Origin: Corticium candelabrum
Lineage: Eukaryota > Porifera > Homoscleromorpha > Homosclerophorida > Plakinidae
Assembly (NCBI RefSeq): GCF_963422355.1
Contig: NC_085097.1
Coordinates: 5,999,131 to 6,063,130 of the forward strand
Direction: 5' to 3'
DNA: 64,000 nt
In this document: positions 10,780-23,415 of the stretch, piece by piece
Layout of the letters: every line of letters starts with the position of its first letter
Numbering within the stretch: the first letter of the stretch is position 1
Made by a program: the position numbers and the translations under genes
The notes under the pieces: model-generated
What the model saw: only the letters and a program-made list of their open reading frames with translations
Database searches by the model: none
What the model was told of the DNA's origin: nothing

Positions 10780-12265
10780 GAAGAATCAAAGGTGCTGGCT
10801 ATTTGCTTAAGCTTTACAGAGTACGTTTATGAGACATTGCCAGGCCAAGCCTGTTTAGCCTCATAAAAGCTTTCTTCTTCGCTCCTGAATTATGCATGAC
10901 TATACTGATAATGTATTGCAGGGCAGACATGCGTTGATTTCTTGTTTTCAGGAGGCAACCAGCAGCCACACTAAGACGAGTTAATAGACTGCTGCAGTGT
11001 GTAAGGTATGTAACTGTAGTACAAAGTACACATGTACATTACAGTCTAGTACAAGTGTGACTCTATACGCATACTGTATGCAGGAATGGTATGACGTTGT
11101 ACAGTACCAAACCTTACATTAAATTGTCTGAGATTCCAAGGATCTAATGCACATTAAAACCTGGACAGCCGCTTGGTTCCATAATGTCCAGATTAGGGAG
11201 GTTTGAGTGTACAGTCAACAAACTTCCTTTGGTCTCATGCATGCTAGAGTACCCCAAATCATTATTTTCGGCATGTTTCAAGGTGGAAATTCACCTCCTA
11301 AACGCTTACACCTATAGATGGTCTAGCTAAGATTGTGACTGCATCACTTATCAAGCTTTTATCATCTAGATCTCAATGTGCTACCTATGCTTCCAAGCCA
11401 TGTACAGTGAATTATTGTTTTATGTCATCAGTCAACAGACCAACAAAACATGAGTTACATGTACAGATGCATGTGTACAATACTGTATGTGTTATATTTT
11501 CGGCATTTTAAACTTTGGTAATTCAGAAGGAAATACCTTTTGATATAACCTAATTTCGGTAAGACGAGGAAGCAGAGACTTAGTGTGGCAAAAGTAGAAG
11601 AAATTTTGGGCGTCACGTGAGATCTAGTACTGTACCGCTTGCCCACTACCTATAGTGTCATAAACATTGTGCACCTTGGCTCTTGCATTTGTGGGTTGCT
11701 CTGGGGAGGCTTGTTTCTCCAAGCAGGCAGTTCTCATCACTGTGCACAAAACTTCTGAGAGTTTGTGAAGTATTCGGGTTACTTTGATTCTATTGGTGCC
11801 TTCTGCACCTGAAGTACAGAACTTAGAAAATGTTAGGTGTTATCTTACTTTAGATAAAGAAAAGTCACACTGAATTTACCGAAAATAAAACAACACGAAA
11901 ACAAAATAACACAAAAATAACACGTTATACACTATTTGTACAGTGCCATATCCAAAGATTGTGTTATAAGTAATTAATCAAACTGCCTTAAGAATTATTT
12001 TTCTATCACAATTATATATATGAACACTATGCATGATGAAACAGTGCAACAGTGCAACAAATATCCATCCATGTGCTACTGTCAGTTAACAGGTTTTTAA
12101 TTATAACTTTATTTTAATTGGTTAAAAGGGAGTTAATTCCAGTTAGTATGCACCTACTTTGACAAAAGCATCAAATCCCTTAGGGTCGTTCCTTCCAACA
12201 CCATCTTCACTTCTGTTAACAAACCATGCAATAAAGACAATTTAATTAATTTGTGTCTAGGCAGT
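10780..12265. other. Intron-like or spacer sequence within the element
   Basis: No coding signal seen on either strand. It lies between the DUF6589 main exon and its upstream exons and is best explained as intron of that minus-strand gene. Confidence 0.45.
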
Positions 12266-12271
12266 GACTAA

Positions 12272-12662
12272 CCTGTCTGATTCATGAAATTCAGGGTAAG
12301 GAATAGCAATCTGAGATGGCAAACCCGTAGTTGCAGCAGCTTCAATGTGTATAGAACTGGCACGTAGAGGTTGTTCTGCAGATAGCGCTGTTTCAAACGA
12401 ACCGCTGCCTGCATGGAAAAACGAGCCCTGTTGAAAGTAACGTTTTCAGGATATAAACAGAACTGTACCAGTGTTGTCCACATCGAAGTGGGCAAGAGAA
12501 TCCCTAGATATTTCCTCGTGTACATCCAAAGACAAGAGAGGTGTGACCTCACAATTGTCAACACCAAACAAATGCAGGTCTCTTTCCGGCTGGGAGTTGA
12601 AGAGAGATCTGGTAGCCTTGGATCTAGATGGCTGTCCATCGCTACTGCTGTTGCAGCAAACT
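12272..12662 (-). pseudogene. Probable second exon of the DUF6589-like gene
   Basis: One minus-strand frame reads acidic, low-complexity protein (ERDLHLFGVDNCEVTPLLS, then IPYPEFHESD) and ends at a donor-like GTTAGT near 12272. The frame contains one TGA-type break near 12470. It lies between the zinc-finger exon and the main DUF6589 exon, so it is assigned to that gene by position. No domain is recognised. Confidence 0.4.
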
Positions 12663-12705
12663 AAATGATCCTACTGTATTGCACGATGAGCTATAGAGCT
12701 GTCAC

Positions 12706-13119
12706 TTACCTAAGGTTAGACACCTTGTTCCCGCTAGGTGAAGCGGGGCTGACAGTTTGGTCTGGCTTCTTGCTAGTTTGCTGGATCGATGGTGTTCCTG
12801 GAGATTGCCGCCGTCTCCTCTTAAATCTGCAAGTCATCGCCGTTTGACGGCTAGCACCACATAGCAAAGTCCTGGTTTCCTCAAGCTGACGATGGAGACG
12901 CTCAAACTTTAGGAGCTGGTTGCGGCAAGTGGTACAAACAAAATGAGGAAAGCCATCGTCTTCGTGAACAGAAAGAGCCGTAGCTTCTTGCAGAAGACTG
13001 TGGAGACGTGCGGTGGTGTGAAACAGACTAACTTTGTCCCTCCTATCTTTCCTGAATTGTGTTCCACATATTCGGCAAACATCGGATGAAGGCTTCTTTG
13101 GCGTTCCAAAATTTGCCAT
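12706..13119 (-). CDS. N-terminal Cys2-Cys2 zinc-binding exon of the DUF6589-like gene
   Basis: From ATG at 13119 the protein starts MANFGTPKKPSSDVCRICG. Cys15/Cys18 and Cys62/Cys65 (FVCTTC) form a ZAD-like C-x2-C ... C-x2-C zinc module, followed by a basic stretch (CRFKRRRRQ) that may be a nuclear localisation signal. The exon runs into a donor-like site at about 12710 (GTAAGT on the minus strand). The ATG is about 110 bp inside the right inverted repeat, in the position expected for the first exon of a transposon gene. DUF6589 proteins often have such an N-terminal module, so I join it to the gene at 8585-10664. Confidence 0.65.
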   Translation of the reverse strand: MANFGTPKKPSSDVCRICGTQFRKDRRDKVSLFHTTARLHSLLQEATALSVHEDDGFPHFVCTTCRNQLLKFERLHRQLEETRTLLCGASRQTAMTCRFKRRRRQSPGTPSIQQTSKKPDQTVSPASPSGNKVSNLR

Positions 13120-13229
13120 AGCAGCTAGCTGCAGACGCGAAGGACAAAGAATAGAGCCTGAGGAATTGTCCCACGAGCTCTATTAGTATGTTGATGTAGG
13201 AAATATGATTATCAAATTGCCTATTGTGA

Positions 13230-13368
13230 GTACGCCTATTTCCGAACTGGCTTTCTATAGAAGCGCGCCCAGACGTTTCTTTCTTCACGCCCACTCTTGC
13301 CCTTTCCCCGCCTACTCTGTGTTTGTACGTACGTAGGCGCCTGTAGAAACGTCTGGGATCCGAGGCTA
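13230..13368. repeat. Right terminal inverted repeat of the RecQ/DUF6589 element
   Basis: Reverse complement of 6208-6355. It ends CCGAGGCTA and abuts, without target duplication, the truncated arm of the next element. Confidence 0.9.
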
Positions 13369-14169
13369 CGTATAACAGGACAACGTCGGAGAGGGTCTGG
13401 GATCATACCGCCTACCGTTTATGCTATTAGATGATCAACTTAGCTCGTATGTCACCAAGCCTCAGGCTACTAATACGATTAGTTTAATAGTTAGTCTCAT
13501 GTGTCACACGGAATGTCTTGCAACAGACTTGACCTTCCATTCGTACTCTACTTGTTTCCTTTCAGTGTTGGTATCCTGTCCCTACGCAAGCTCTACGTAT
13601 TTGCCAACCTCTCTGGGAAAGAGGACTTCCTCTCCAAGAGACTCTAGAGCGGAAGTCAACACCGTGTCTGACGGCACGCTCTGCCAGGCTCCAGATGTTT
13701 CCGAATCGTACTCGAGCTTCCCTATTCGTATTGTTCTCGTAGCCTAGCACATGAATAGAGCGGTGCCTAGTGCATCCGTAGTCCAAGCTACCTAGACTGC
13801 TGATCGAATCACATTGGACCTCACAGCTTCAGATAACGTAAATCGAACTCAGGATCGAGCTCCCTCTGTGAATGAATCTCTTTCCATGCAGCAAAATGAA
13901 TCTCTTCTCATGCAGCTGTACAGGAACGAAATGTAAATAGTGAATGTATGCAATCGGATATCACAGCTAGCATATCTTTGATGGAAGGATGGATTCATAA
14001 TTAACTAAGAGCATGAGAGTGTTGACGTTGGTGACGTAGGGTGACACTTAGATGACGTGGGGTGACACTAGGTGAAGAAAGTAGGCGGTATGATCCCAGA
14101 CCCTTTCCGGCTTTGTCGTGTTATACGGGAACCCGGCACGACGGCGCGAGAGGGTCTGGTACGAGGCTA
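13369..14169. mobile_element. TAGCCTCG-type MITE, left terminus missing
   Basis: The right end (14084-14169) finishes TACGAGGCTA. Its inner part is the inverted complement of 13369-13413, sharing GGTCTGGGATCATACCGCCT. The outer 40-odd bases of the left arm are absent, replaced by the end of the RecQ/DUF6589 element. No coding capacity. The arrangement points to insertion or recombination inside this arm. Confidence 0.75.
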
Positions 14170-15370
14170 GTTGCTCCTGGATAACATGAAAGTAGGCAGC
14201 AACTAGCTCATCGGCAAATAAATCCTGTGCCTTACTACGCTCAATATTCTGGACACAAAACTCGGTGTATTGTGTGTGCGTGTGTGCGTCTGTTCTATGT
14301 GTAGTGTGGGGCGTCCTTCAACGATACAGGAGGAAACCCCTAATTGATGTTGATACTGATACTAGAGGATCTCTAGCTGCGTGTTGTTGCATTCTTAGCT
14401 AAGTAGAGACTCTGTAAGAAGGTTACGATACAGTACAAACGTAATTCACGCGATCATGCAGTACGTTGCTTGTGTAAAGTTAGTTGGTATTGAATTGGCG
14501 ACTAGTCTGTCGGTACAGTACGACACACGTAAATGTAGTTTTAGTAATTGGACGCGGTACCGTCGACGGGAGGGGCGTGTCAGCAGTACGGTACACGTGC
14601 GTTCTCTAGGCCCTCCTGCCATGAGCACTGCGTGCGTGTCCACCTTTACTATTTGGTCTCGTAATTCACTTGTAGTCAGTGTGGGTTCTGTTCTCACGGC
14701 ACAGGAGAGACACAGCATGAGGTTGTAGAGGTTCTATCTGCGCTATCGGGTAGTGTTCTATGTGATGTACAAAATCTAGACATGAAGTGCAACTTGCAGT
14801 TGGGCCAATCGTACTCCTACATCTACAGTAACGACGCGACCATGCACTTCGAGTTACTAAACATTAGTAACTGTCTGAAGCGACGTACGTACAGGTGCAG
14901 CAACATGGTACGGGAAACGTGCTGATGTGATTAGCAGAAACCGCGCCTAGTTTAACTGAATCAGCGTATCAGCACGCGTTGGAATGCACCCCTACGCCGT
15001 CCAATGGACTCCCTACCGCATACACTGCTACTCGTTCTTTCAATTTTCTTTTTCTGATGTATTCAAATTATTTGAGAAAACGGATATGCGTTCAATTTCT
15101 GTTAGTTCAAATCCGGCCATCAGTTCATATAGACAACTACGTCCGCTTTCTCGTCGGCAAAGCAATTTCTAATATACTGCACCTAAAAATTTACAAATTT
15201 GAAATAATTTTTAAATTTTGATATTTTAAAAAATTAAAATTTAAAACTTCAATACAAATTTTTTAAAAATTGATAACGTTAAATTAAAAATTTTAAATTT
15301 TAATACAAAAAAATTGAAAAATTGAATTTCAAATATTTAAAATTTAAGAATTTATACTTTAAAATTTGAA
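14170..15370. other. Non-coding stretch, AT-rich at its end
   Basis: No gene supported. 15180-15370 is almost entirely A/T with runs of AAATTT. A T-arm-like TTCAAATCC at 15105 has no matching tRNA fold. Confidence 0.5.
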
Positions 15371-15409
15371 ATGGCCGAAAGACTCACTGACCCTACTTGT
15401 AACATGTAT

Positions 15410-15841
15410 TTGAAATCCTACATAGCGACTGTCGTTTGGCGTGACCGCAAAGTCCGTAGTACGTACTTGTACAGTAGTCGCAAGCAGTCATCGTATACGG
15501 GACATAAAATCTCTACTGGTTACGTAATGTTAGATTCCCGTATAACTCTCGTAAAACCAAGAAAGCGATCGACTTTGGGTCAGCAGTTGCAGACAGGTGA
15601 GTTCTGTTGTTTATTTCCGACAGATTCCAGCCATCGCAAACATGATTTACACTGTTCTCGTACTAAAACTCTCTCAAGGAAGTTTTCGCGCCTACTATTC
15701 GTCTATTGTCTCTGGTTGCCACGTATGACTTATCATAAAGGAATTAATGCTTCGCAGTTGAGCCGCACTAAGGAGGCGTGGCACATTCCTGTAGCGTGAC
15801 AGACATAGCCAGCCAGCCAGCCAGCCATCCACATAGTCCCC
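15410..15841 (+). repeat. Repeat unit U, copy 1 (copy 2 at about 28165-28580)
   Basis: About 420 bp closely similar to 28165-28580, sharing ATACGGGACATAAAATCTCT and a GGAGGCGTGGCACATTCCTG-like end. Open frames exist but differ between copies by indels, so it is taken as non-coding. It ends in ACATAGTCCC, the target of the three following insertions. Confidence 0.85.
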
Positions 15842-16704
15842 TAGCCTCGTACCCAGGCCCTCTTGCGCGCCCGGAGAAGAGGGCCTGGTACACGTTGTCT
15901 TCGCATGCGCGCATAAATTAGAAGGAAATCGTTGTAATGTATGCACGCATGCGGACCCGACGTTGTTTAGAATCTCGAGCCGATAGTGTCGCGCGCAACT
16001 GTTGAACAGACAGCGAAACAGCTTCCATGCGTGGATGAAGCCGTAGATCTAGACCCAAGGTCAAGTGATCCAACTAGACGATTTTAGACCTTGTTTTGTG
16101 GCAGTGTTGAGTTCGATGTCTAGTCGTACTGCAGTAAGTCTGTTTACAGTGCTTGCTCTTAACGAGGGCTGCAGCAGAAGTTGCAGCTTATTTTGGGAAT
16201 TTCTATTTGTACGACAGACGGCAGATCTTACTCCGTCCATTCGACCTGTAGCAGAAAATTGAGGGTGCAGGCACATGACAGCCAGGACTGAGGACTGGTA
16301 TCTTAAGTCGAAAAAAGCAGACAAAGAACATCACCTGGTGCGCGTTCGATTGGGCTCTTCCAGCCTCTTCCAGAGGAGGCTCCGTGTGCACGCCGTACGT
16401 TCTTCCAACTTCTATAGTTCTGCCGTTAGAGTCGAAAGAGCCAACTCTACCAACTCTGCTGTTCGTTGGAAGAGACTCTTCTGGAAGAGGATGGGAGAGC
16501 CTAATCGAACGCGCCCCTATATCCGTACGTACGTATACCATACGTATTTGCGCGCAACACTATCAGCTCGAGATTCTAAACAACGTCAGTTCCGCATGCG
16601 TGCATACATTACGCCGATTTCCTTCTAATTTATGCGCGCATGCGAAGACAACGTGTACCAGGCCCTCTTCTCCGGGCGCGCAAGAGGGCCTGGGTACGAG
16701 GCTA
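15842..16704. mobile_element. TAGCCTCG-type MITE with 9-bp target duplication (E1)
   Basis: The 863-bp element begins TAGCCTCGTACCCAGGCCC and ends with its reverse complement; the arms are about 160 bp long. Both flanks carry ATAGTCCCC (15833-15841, 16705-16713), a perfect 9-bp duplication. Non-coding. Long arms plus 9 bp resemble Mutator-like elements, but the superfamily is not proven. Confidence 0.9.
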
Positions 16705-16713
16705 ATAGTCCCC

Positions 16714-17375
16714 TAGCCTCGAACTTCAAGACCAGGCGCGCGAAGCGCGCGAACTCTAGTCTGGACCAAGTCGAAATAGCCTTCTAAGCCAATCAGCTTC
16801 TACAACCCGAATCTCGGTTGTAAATTCTGATTGGCTTAGCAATAATTGGTTATGCTAAGTGCACTAGCACTGACTGTGCGCGTGTGAAATCCTCGTGGGC
16901 GGCTAAGTGCACACCAGAACAATTACTAAACTCTGCATGCCAGAACAATGATTAGACTCTGCACGGACACATCTTAGTTTTAGTTTCAGCTTCATTTCTT
17001 CGATATTTTCAAGCTTGCAATGACAGGTGACATGCACAGCAGCGTCGCCAGACCATCACCTTTGACAACTGGTCGAGCGGTAGTCTCGCTAGTCGAGCGG
17101 TTAGACTAGCTAGCGGTCTGCCGAAGAATCAAAGAGTCCTCGTTTCATGCCGTCTACCAAGATATTGCCGCAAACACGGCAGACGTCTCTTCTTTGTTCG
17201 TGAGATCTCATGGCATTTACAAATTATATGTTGATCTAGGTAAAACGATCCTACGCTGTTAGACACCATTTAGCATAGTTATTGATAAATACTTCCGAAA
17301 TCATTTTAGTATCGACTTGGTCCAGACTAGAGTTCGCGCGCTTCGCGCGCTCTCTGGTCTGGAAATTCGAGGCTA
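16714..17375. mobile_element. TAGCCTCG-type MITE with 9-bp target duplication (E2)
   Basis: Starts TAGCCTCGAACTTCAAGACC directly after the right duplication of E1. It ends TTCGAGGCTA before AAGTCCCC. The flanks are ATAGTCCCC and AAAGTCCCC (one mismatch). Arms include CGCGCGAAGCGCGCG palindromes. No coding capacity. Confidence 0.82.
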
Positions 17376-17388
17376 AAGTCCCCAGACC

Positions 17389-18379
17389 AGGCGAATTTTT
17401 TTTTGGGCCCCGTTGGGTGTGGCTTTGGCTGTTCCCGTATGCACTTCCTCGCGGTTTTCAGTGGTCTGGTAGTACGAGGCTCGGCAGTCAATGGACATCT
17501 TGCAACCGCGATTTTGACATAAATGAAGTGCTGTCTTTTTGCGCACCTTTCGAGCAGTAACCTGCGCCGTTTATTGAAAGGGGGCCTCAGTTTTTGTCGT
17601 CTGCTGAACGTGGTTTTCTCGGCACAAATCAACTTCAATAAATTAGGCGACAGGTAAAGTCATTTATAATTACTATTCTTCGCAGTTAAGCAAATTTTCA
17701 TTTTTCATAAAATCTTTTTTTGGGTGCGATTTATGCGTCAATATTGACACTGTTGCATTCACTGCATACATCAAATCATGTACTATTTATTGCAAATTTA
17801 TTTCCTGTGTGCAATTAATTATATAATATGCAGAAAAGTGCAAAGTACTCAGGTAATTTAATTCTATTTCACAACTACTAAGTTACTAAAAAGATTTATT
17901 AACAGATAAACACTCTAATAGGGTAGTATACAATTAAAATAACAGCATAGGATATGTGTGTGTACACAATATTTACTAAGCATTACCTAGTTGGATAAAC
18001 ACGTACACAAAATATTGTACTCTAATAATCATTACTAAACGGATCATTTAATGTAAACAACATACTAATTACTAATGCATAGAATATGATGATGATGACG
18101 ACGACATATTGATAACACTGCTGGTTGTCACACAGCTAGCTATTATTGAGGTAATCTATATTTAGAGCTAACATTGGTTTAAATTAAATTATGTTAATTA
18201 AGTTAAGTTAAGTTAATGACTTAGTTAAGTTGATGGTATCAGTCATTGTGTTGTGACACTTACAGGTGTATACATTGGATATGCATTTTGGCAACTGGCA
18301 TTATATTTCAAACTAGGCATTGGTTGTTATATGGTTGGTGACATGAATGACAGTAACTGAGTTATATAATTAGTATACT

Positions 18380-18385
<6 letters not shown>
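17389..18385. repeat. Left long inverted arm of E3
   Basis: Reverse complement of about 26920-27912, nearly identical over its full length, with the inner end at a GT/CA tract on both sides. Confidence 0.92.
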
Positions 18386-19950
<1,565 letters not shown>

Positions 19951-19969
19951 GAGCATTTCAAGTCATACA

Positions 19970-20396
19970 TCCATTTCTGGCTTGTGTTGCCACAACACTT
20001 AATTAATTAAAGAACTTCTTAACCAATCCCATGCTGTGCAAGGAATGGGGAATTGCGGGGGAACTCTTGGCAAACCTATCAGGGAAGCTCCACATCTATT
20101 GCTTGCCAGCCAGCTCTCTTTCTTATGAAGATCCGTTCATAATGACTTAGAGAGTGGGTTCATTCTGAATACTCAAGGTAATCTGTGGCAATCAGTGGAC
20201 AGCGAGACAAGGAAAAGAGTCATGGTGTTGTCCTACCTGGACTTCAAGAGCTGGATTAAACCTTAATTTATGTCTGATTATTCTTCTATTTATTTTTTAT
20301 ATTTAATCTTCTATGCATGGCTACCTATTTTTACTTGTTACGCTTATGTATCTTGTCTTGCCTAGGGCACTGTACCTGTAGCGGTACAAATCAAAA

Positions 20397-20433
<37 letters not shown>

Positions 20434-20440
20434 GAATGAA
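19970..20440 (+). other. Possible LINE 3' tail ending in (ATT)n
   Basis: The segment ends with GTACCTGTAGCGGTACAAAT followed by about 35 bp of ATT repeats. Before it is a short, T-rich hydrophobic reading frame. Such microsatellite-ended 3' tails are typical of CR1/L2-type LINEs. No reverse transcriptase is present, so this is weak. Confidence 0.3.
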
Positions 20441-21682
20441 TGAATGATATATTTGATTATATTTGATTATTATTATGTTGTGCTCAACCAGATCAGTCTG
20501 ATTCATAAGGTCACTGGTAAGCACCGAAAGCAAACCCTGCCTCAGAGGTGCTTAGACCATCATGGCTGTCTAGACAGAAGACTTGACTTTACGCAGGATC
20601 CGACTGGATCCAAGAAGCACTGTATTACTATTATTATTAATAATAATAATATTATTACTATTCAGGAGAGGTAATTACATTCACAGTGGGTGTATACTAA
20701 GGGAATTATACAGGCAGGGAATTAATCAGGAACGAATTATTTGGAGAAATACGGTACCTCATCAAACAGTCTGCTTGTGCTCATGTCTTGAACTTAATAT
20801 ACATTGTGGTATGTTAGCGAATTGAATAAATTCTCATTTAATTCAATAGCTGTTGTCTACGTTTTGACTGCATCATGTGTATAGATGCTGATCTGCATCC
20901 TGTGAGAAAAGAAATAGCGACTGCTGCTGTTGCACATACACAATGGAAGTTGCCTATTACAAGTCACAAATTATAGATCTGACCACAATGTTATTATAAT
21001 TATAGTTCTAACAAGAGTCAGATGACTCATGATTATTTGTGGACATCCAATGCATATGCAAGATAAGCAGTGACAAACATTTTATTGCTAAAGGCAATGT
21101 AATACTCTGTCAAAGTATAGTTATCTAAAGTCACATCTGAAGTCACAACTGTCGTCTTGGTACAACTAGCAACTAAGACTACTTTCATCACTCTCATTTC
21201 TGTAGTAGTGCAGGTTTCACTGATCATGACTCCTTCTTCTAGTTAGAGCATGGCTTCAAATGAACTCATAACAAGTAGCAGACATCAACTCATTGTTAAT
21301 TAATAATGTTGACAAAGAATTTCAGCCAAACAACTTTCAGCTGGCTGGCAACAGATCATTTTAGAAGTATTAAGGACCTGCATAACAATTGTGCTTTAAT
21401 TCTACAATTTCTCTTACGGGTCATTTTGCCTCACTATGTTGATTTTGCTATTGTCTCAAATACATGGTGTCTTTCAAGTGTCATCAACCTACAGTTGTAT
21501 CATCAAAGTACACAGATTCAAGACAGGCAAATGGTTATCACAAATATCCATATTAAACATACCAGTAATGTGACATAGCCAACAAAAGGAAAATTAAACG
21601 CCATGCTTGGCTACCTGGATTATTTCAGTACCAGGTGTAGCTTGATGGCCCAGGTAACGCTCTCACATTTCTAAGTACAACC
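20441..21682. other. Non-coding interior of E3
   Basis: No supported gene. A small inverted (TATTAT)n-rich stretch lies at 20625-20660. Confidence 0.4.
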
Positions 21683-22749
21683 ACACATCAGTGTTCGTCA
21701 AATTGGTAGCCCGGGCGCTCCGGACAACCACATATATTGGATGGGCAACCAAAATGCATCTGCAGGTAGCCCGAGACAACTACGCAATGTTTGGGCAACA
21801 TAGCTGTTCTTTGCTAAGATCCAATAGTTTCTGTTGTCGATAAAGCGTCATACTGTTTTTTCCTAAAGGTCTAGTTAGTAGTGGTGTTGTTCTATCTTCG
21901 TTTCTTTGTAATCAGCAAGGGTGAAGGGTGTCAATACTAATAGCATCTATTGTTCTCAGTATCAATTGCGATACTGGTCTAAGTAGGTCATGGGGCAACA
22001 AGTAACAACAACTTACGGACAAATAGCCTTAGCAGGTGGCATTCATTTATGAAAACGCCTACCCAGTGGCTTAATTACTGCTGTCAACAGTTGCTGTCAG
22101 CAAGCATATTTCTCCTACTTTTCTAGATATTGATATGTCATTGTAGAGGGCATGTAGATAAATCCTGTAGATAACATAAAACGTTTGATTTGTTCGCAGT
22201 CACAAACTGGTTCTTACTGTAAATACACTGTACAGCTACCAAGACAGCAAGGTCAGATTCCTAGAAGCTGACGTGACTTCAAATTAATGGTTTCCTCTTG
22301 TGAGCTTAATGGTTGTGGTTAGTAAGTAGAGCAAGTATTGTAAGTTCCACAGCTGAAGCATAGTCCTTTGTTTTATGAGTATTTGCCATTCTCTGCTCTT
22401 GGTTGGTTTTGTTCTTCTTCTTACTTGAGACTGTGTAACTAACATTACGTTACAAGAAAAGCTCCTAGTAATTATCACCCACCAGATTACAATTATATAA
22501 TAGGCAACCTGATATCACATGTAGACCCATGATGCTCCCTCATGTGGATGACTCAACCCGATGATGACTGTGACTCAACCGGATGACTAGAGTCTAGGGT
22601 ATGCACTGAGTATGGGGCATGGAGAGATAATGATCCAGATGGTCTATGCCAAGTACACAATCTATATAAGAACACAGTTTCTAGCACTAGGATTGGAAGT
22701 AGTAGTTGTTAATGTTCAGCAAGCTCAACACGAATGTTAGTAGTGCGGT

Positions 22750-23415
22750 ATGGCTGATTTTTTGTTTTCAACGCCCACCATTGGTAGCTTTGAAATTGAT
22801 CATGTTGCTACTCAGTTACTGCCAAAGGATGCTCCTGACAATTCAGTACCAGTGAAAGTGCTAGGAGATGGTAACTGTCTCTTTCGGGCTGCAAGCTTTC
22901 TAGCTTATGGCAAAGAGGACCACCATGACCAACTTCGTGCTGCTGTGATGACAGAGGTAGATGACAACGTCGAGCACTATGCTGATCCGTTTCTAGGCCA
23001 TGCGCGTCAAGCCAGTGGTGACGGTCAATGTGTAGATCTACTTTCCCAAACTCTTGGCGATGGACCAAGCCACACGTTTTCCTCATTGCTGATGCAAAAG
23101 TCTTCTCTTCGTGATTCATACGTTGCTGGCGTAGAAGCAGAAGTGAGATTATGTTCAAAGTTGGGTACTTGGTGTGGCATGCTTGAATTAGCTGGCTTGG
23201 CTACTGTCTTTGGACGCCCAGTACGCTCTGTCTACCCAACAAAGTTTCGCTTCGCCTGCCATGCTTTCATGAATGCTACATTTTATCCTCGTCAGCTAAT
23301 GCAACAAGAACTGCAGCAAGAACAAATCACCGCAATAATCATGTGGTCTTGCATGACAATGTCGGTGGGCAACTCACCCAGTCCAAACCATTTTGTGCCT
23401 TTGTCATCCCAATGA
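22750..23415 (+). CDS. OTU-domain cysteine protease-like protein, hAT-borne
   Basis: 221 residues from ATG at 22750. The OTU catalytic signature is at residues 38-46: LGDGNCLFR with Asp40 and nucleophile Cys43. A helix and the WCGMLELAGLATVFGRPV block follow. The catalytic His is expected at His214 in NHFVPL near the C-terminus. OTU proteases cleave ubiquitin chains; in a transposon the likely roles are protecting the transposase from turnover or, historically, a fused regulatory domain (inference). The stop TGA (23413-23415) overlaps the next ATG (23412-23414) as ATGA. An intact frame suggests recent or selected function. Confidence 0.82.
   Translation: MADFLFSTPTIGSFEIDHVATQLLPKDAPDNSVPVKVLGDGNCLFRAASFLAYGKEDHHDQLRAAVMTEVDDNVEHYADPFLGHARQASGDGQCVDLLSQTLGDGPSHTFSSLLMQKSSLRDSYVAGVEAEVRLCSKLGTWCGMLELAGLATVFGRPVRSVYPTKFRFACHAFMNATFYPRQLMQQELQQEQITAIIMWSCMTMSVGNSPSPNHFVPLSSQ

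Larger units (their letters stand above)
6208..13368. mobile_element. Putative 7.2-kb DNA transposon carrying RecQ and DUF6589 genes
   Basis: The region is bounded by inverted repeats of 148 bp (6208-6355) and 139 bp (13230-13368) that align almost base for base, starting TAGCCTCGGATCCCAGACG. Each arm has an internal near-palindrome of CCAGACGTTTCT. Inside are a RecQ-like helicase (+) and a DUF6589-like gene (-) in convergent order. The terminal TAGCCTCG is shared with smaller elements here that have clear 9-bp target duplications. No matching duplication is found around this one: the left flank is Gypsy integrase, the right flank is the middle of another element's arm. So it may be one rearranged element or two ends from different copies. 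Superfamily is not assigned. Confidence 0.6.

Noticed and set aside
15095-15130. GTTCAAATCC, like a tRNA B box
   Set aside because: T-stem does not pair, no A box or cloverleaf upstream.
15371-15799. 142-residue ORF in repeat unit U
   Set aside because: Frame not kept in copy 2 (28165-28580), which has indels and stops; no domain.
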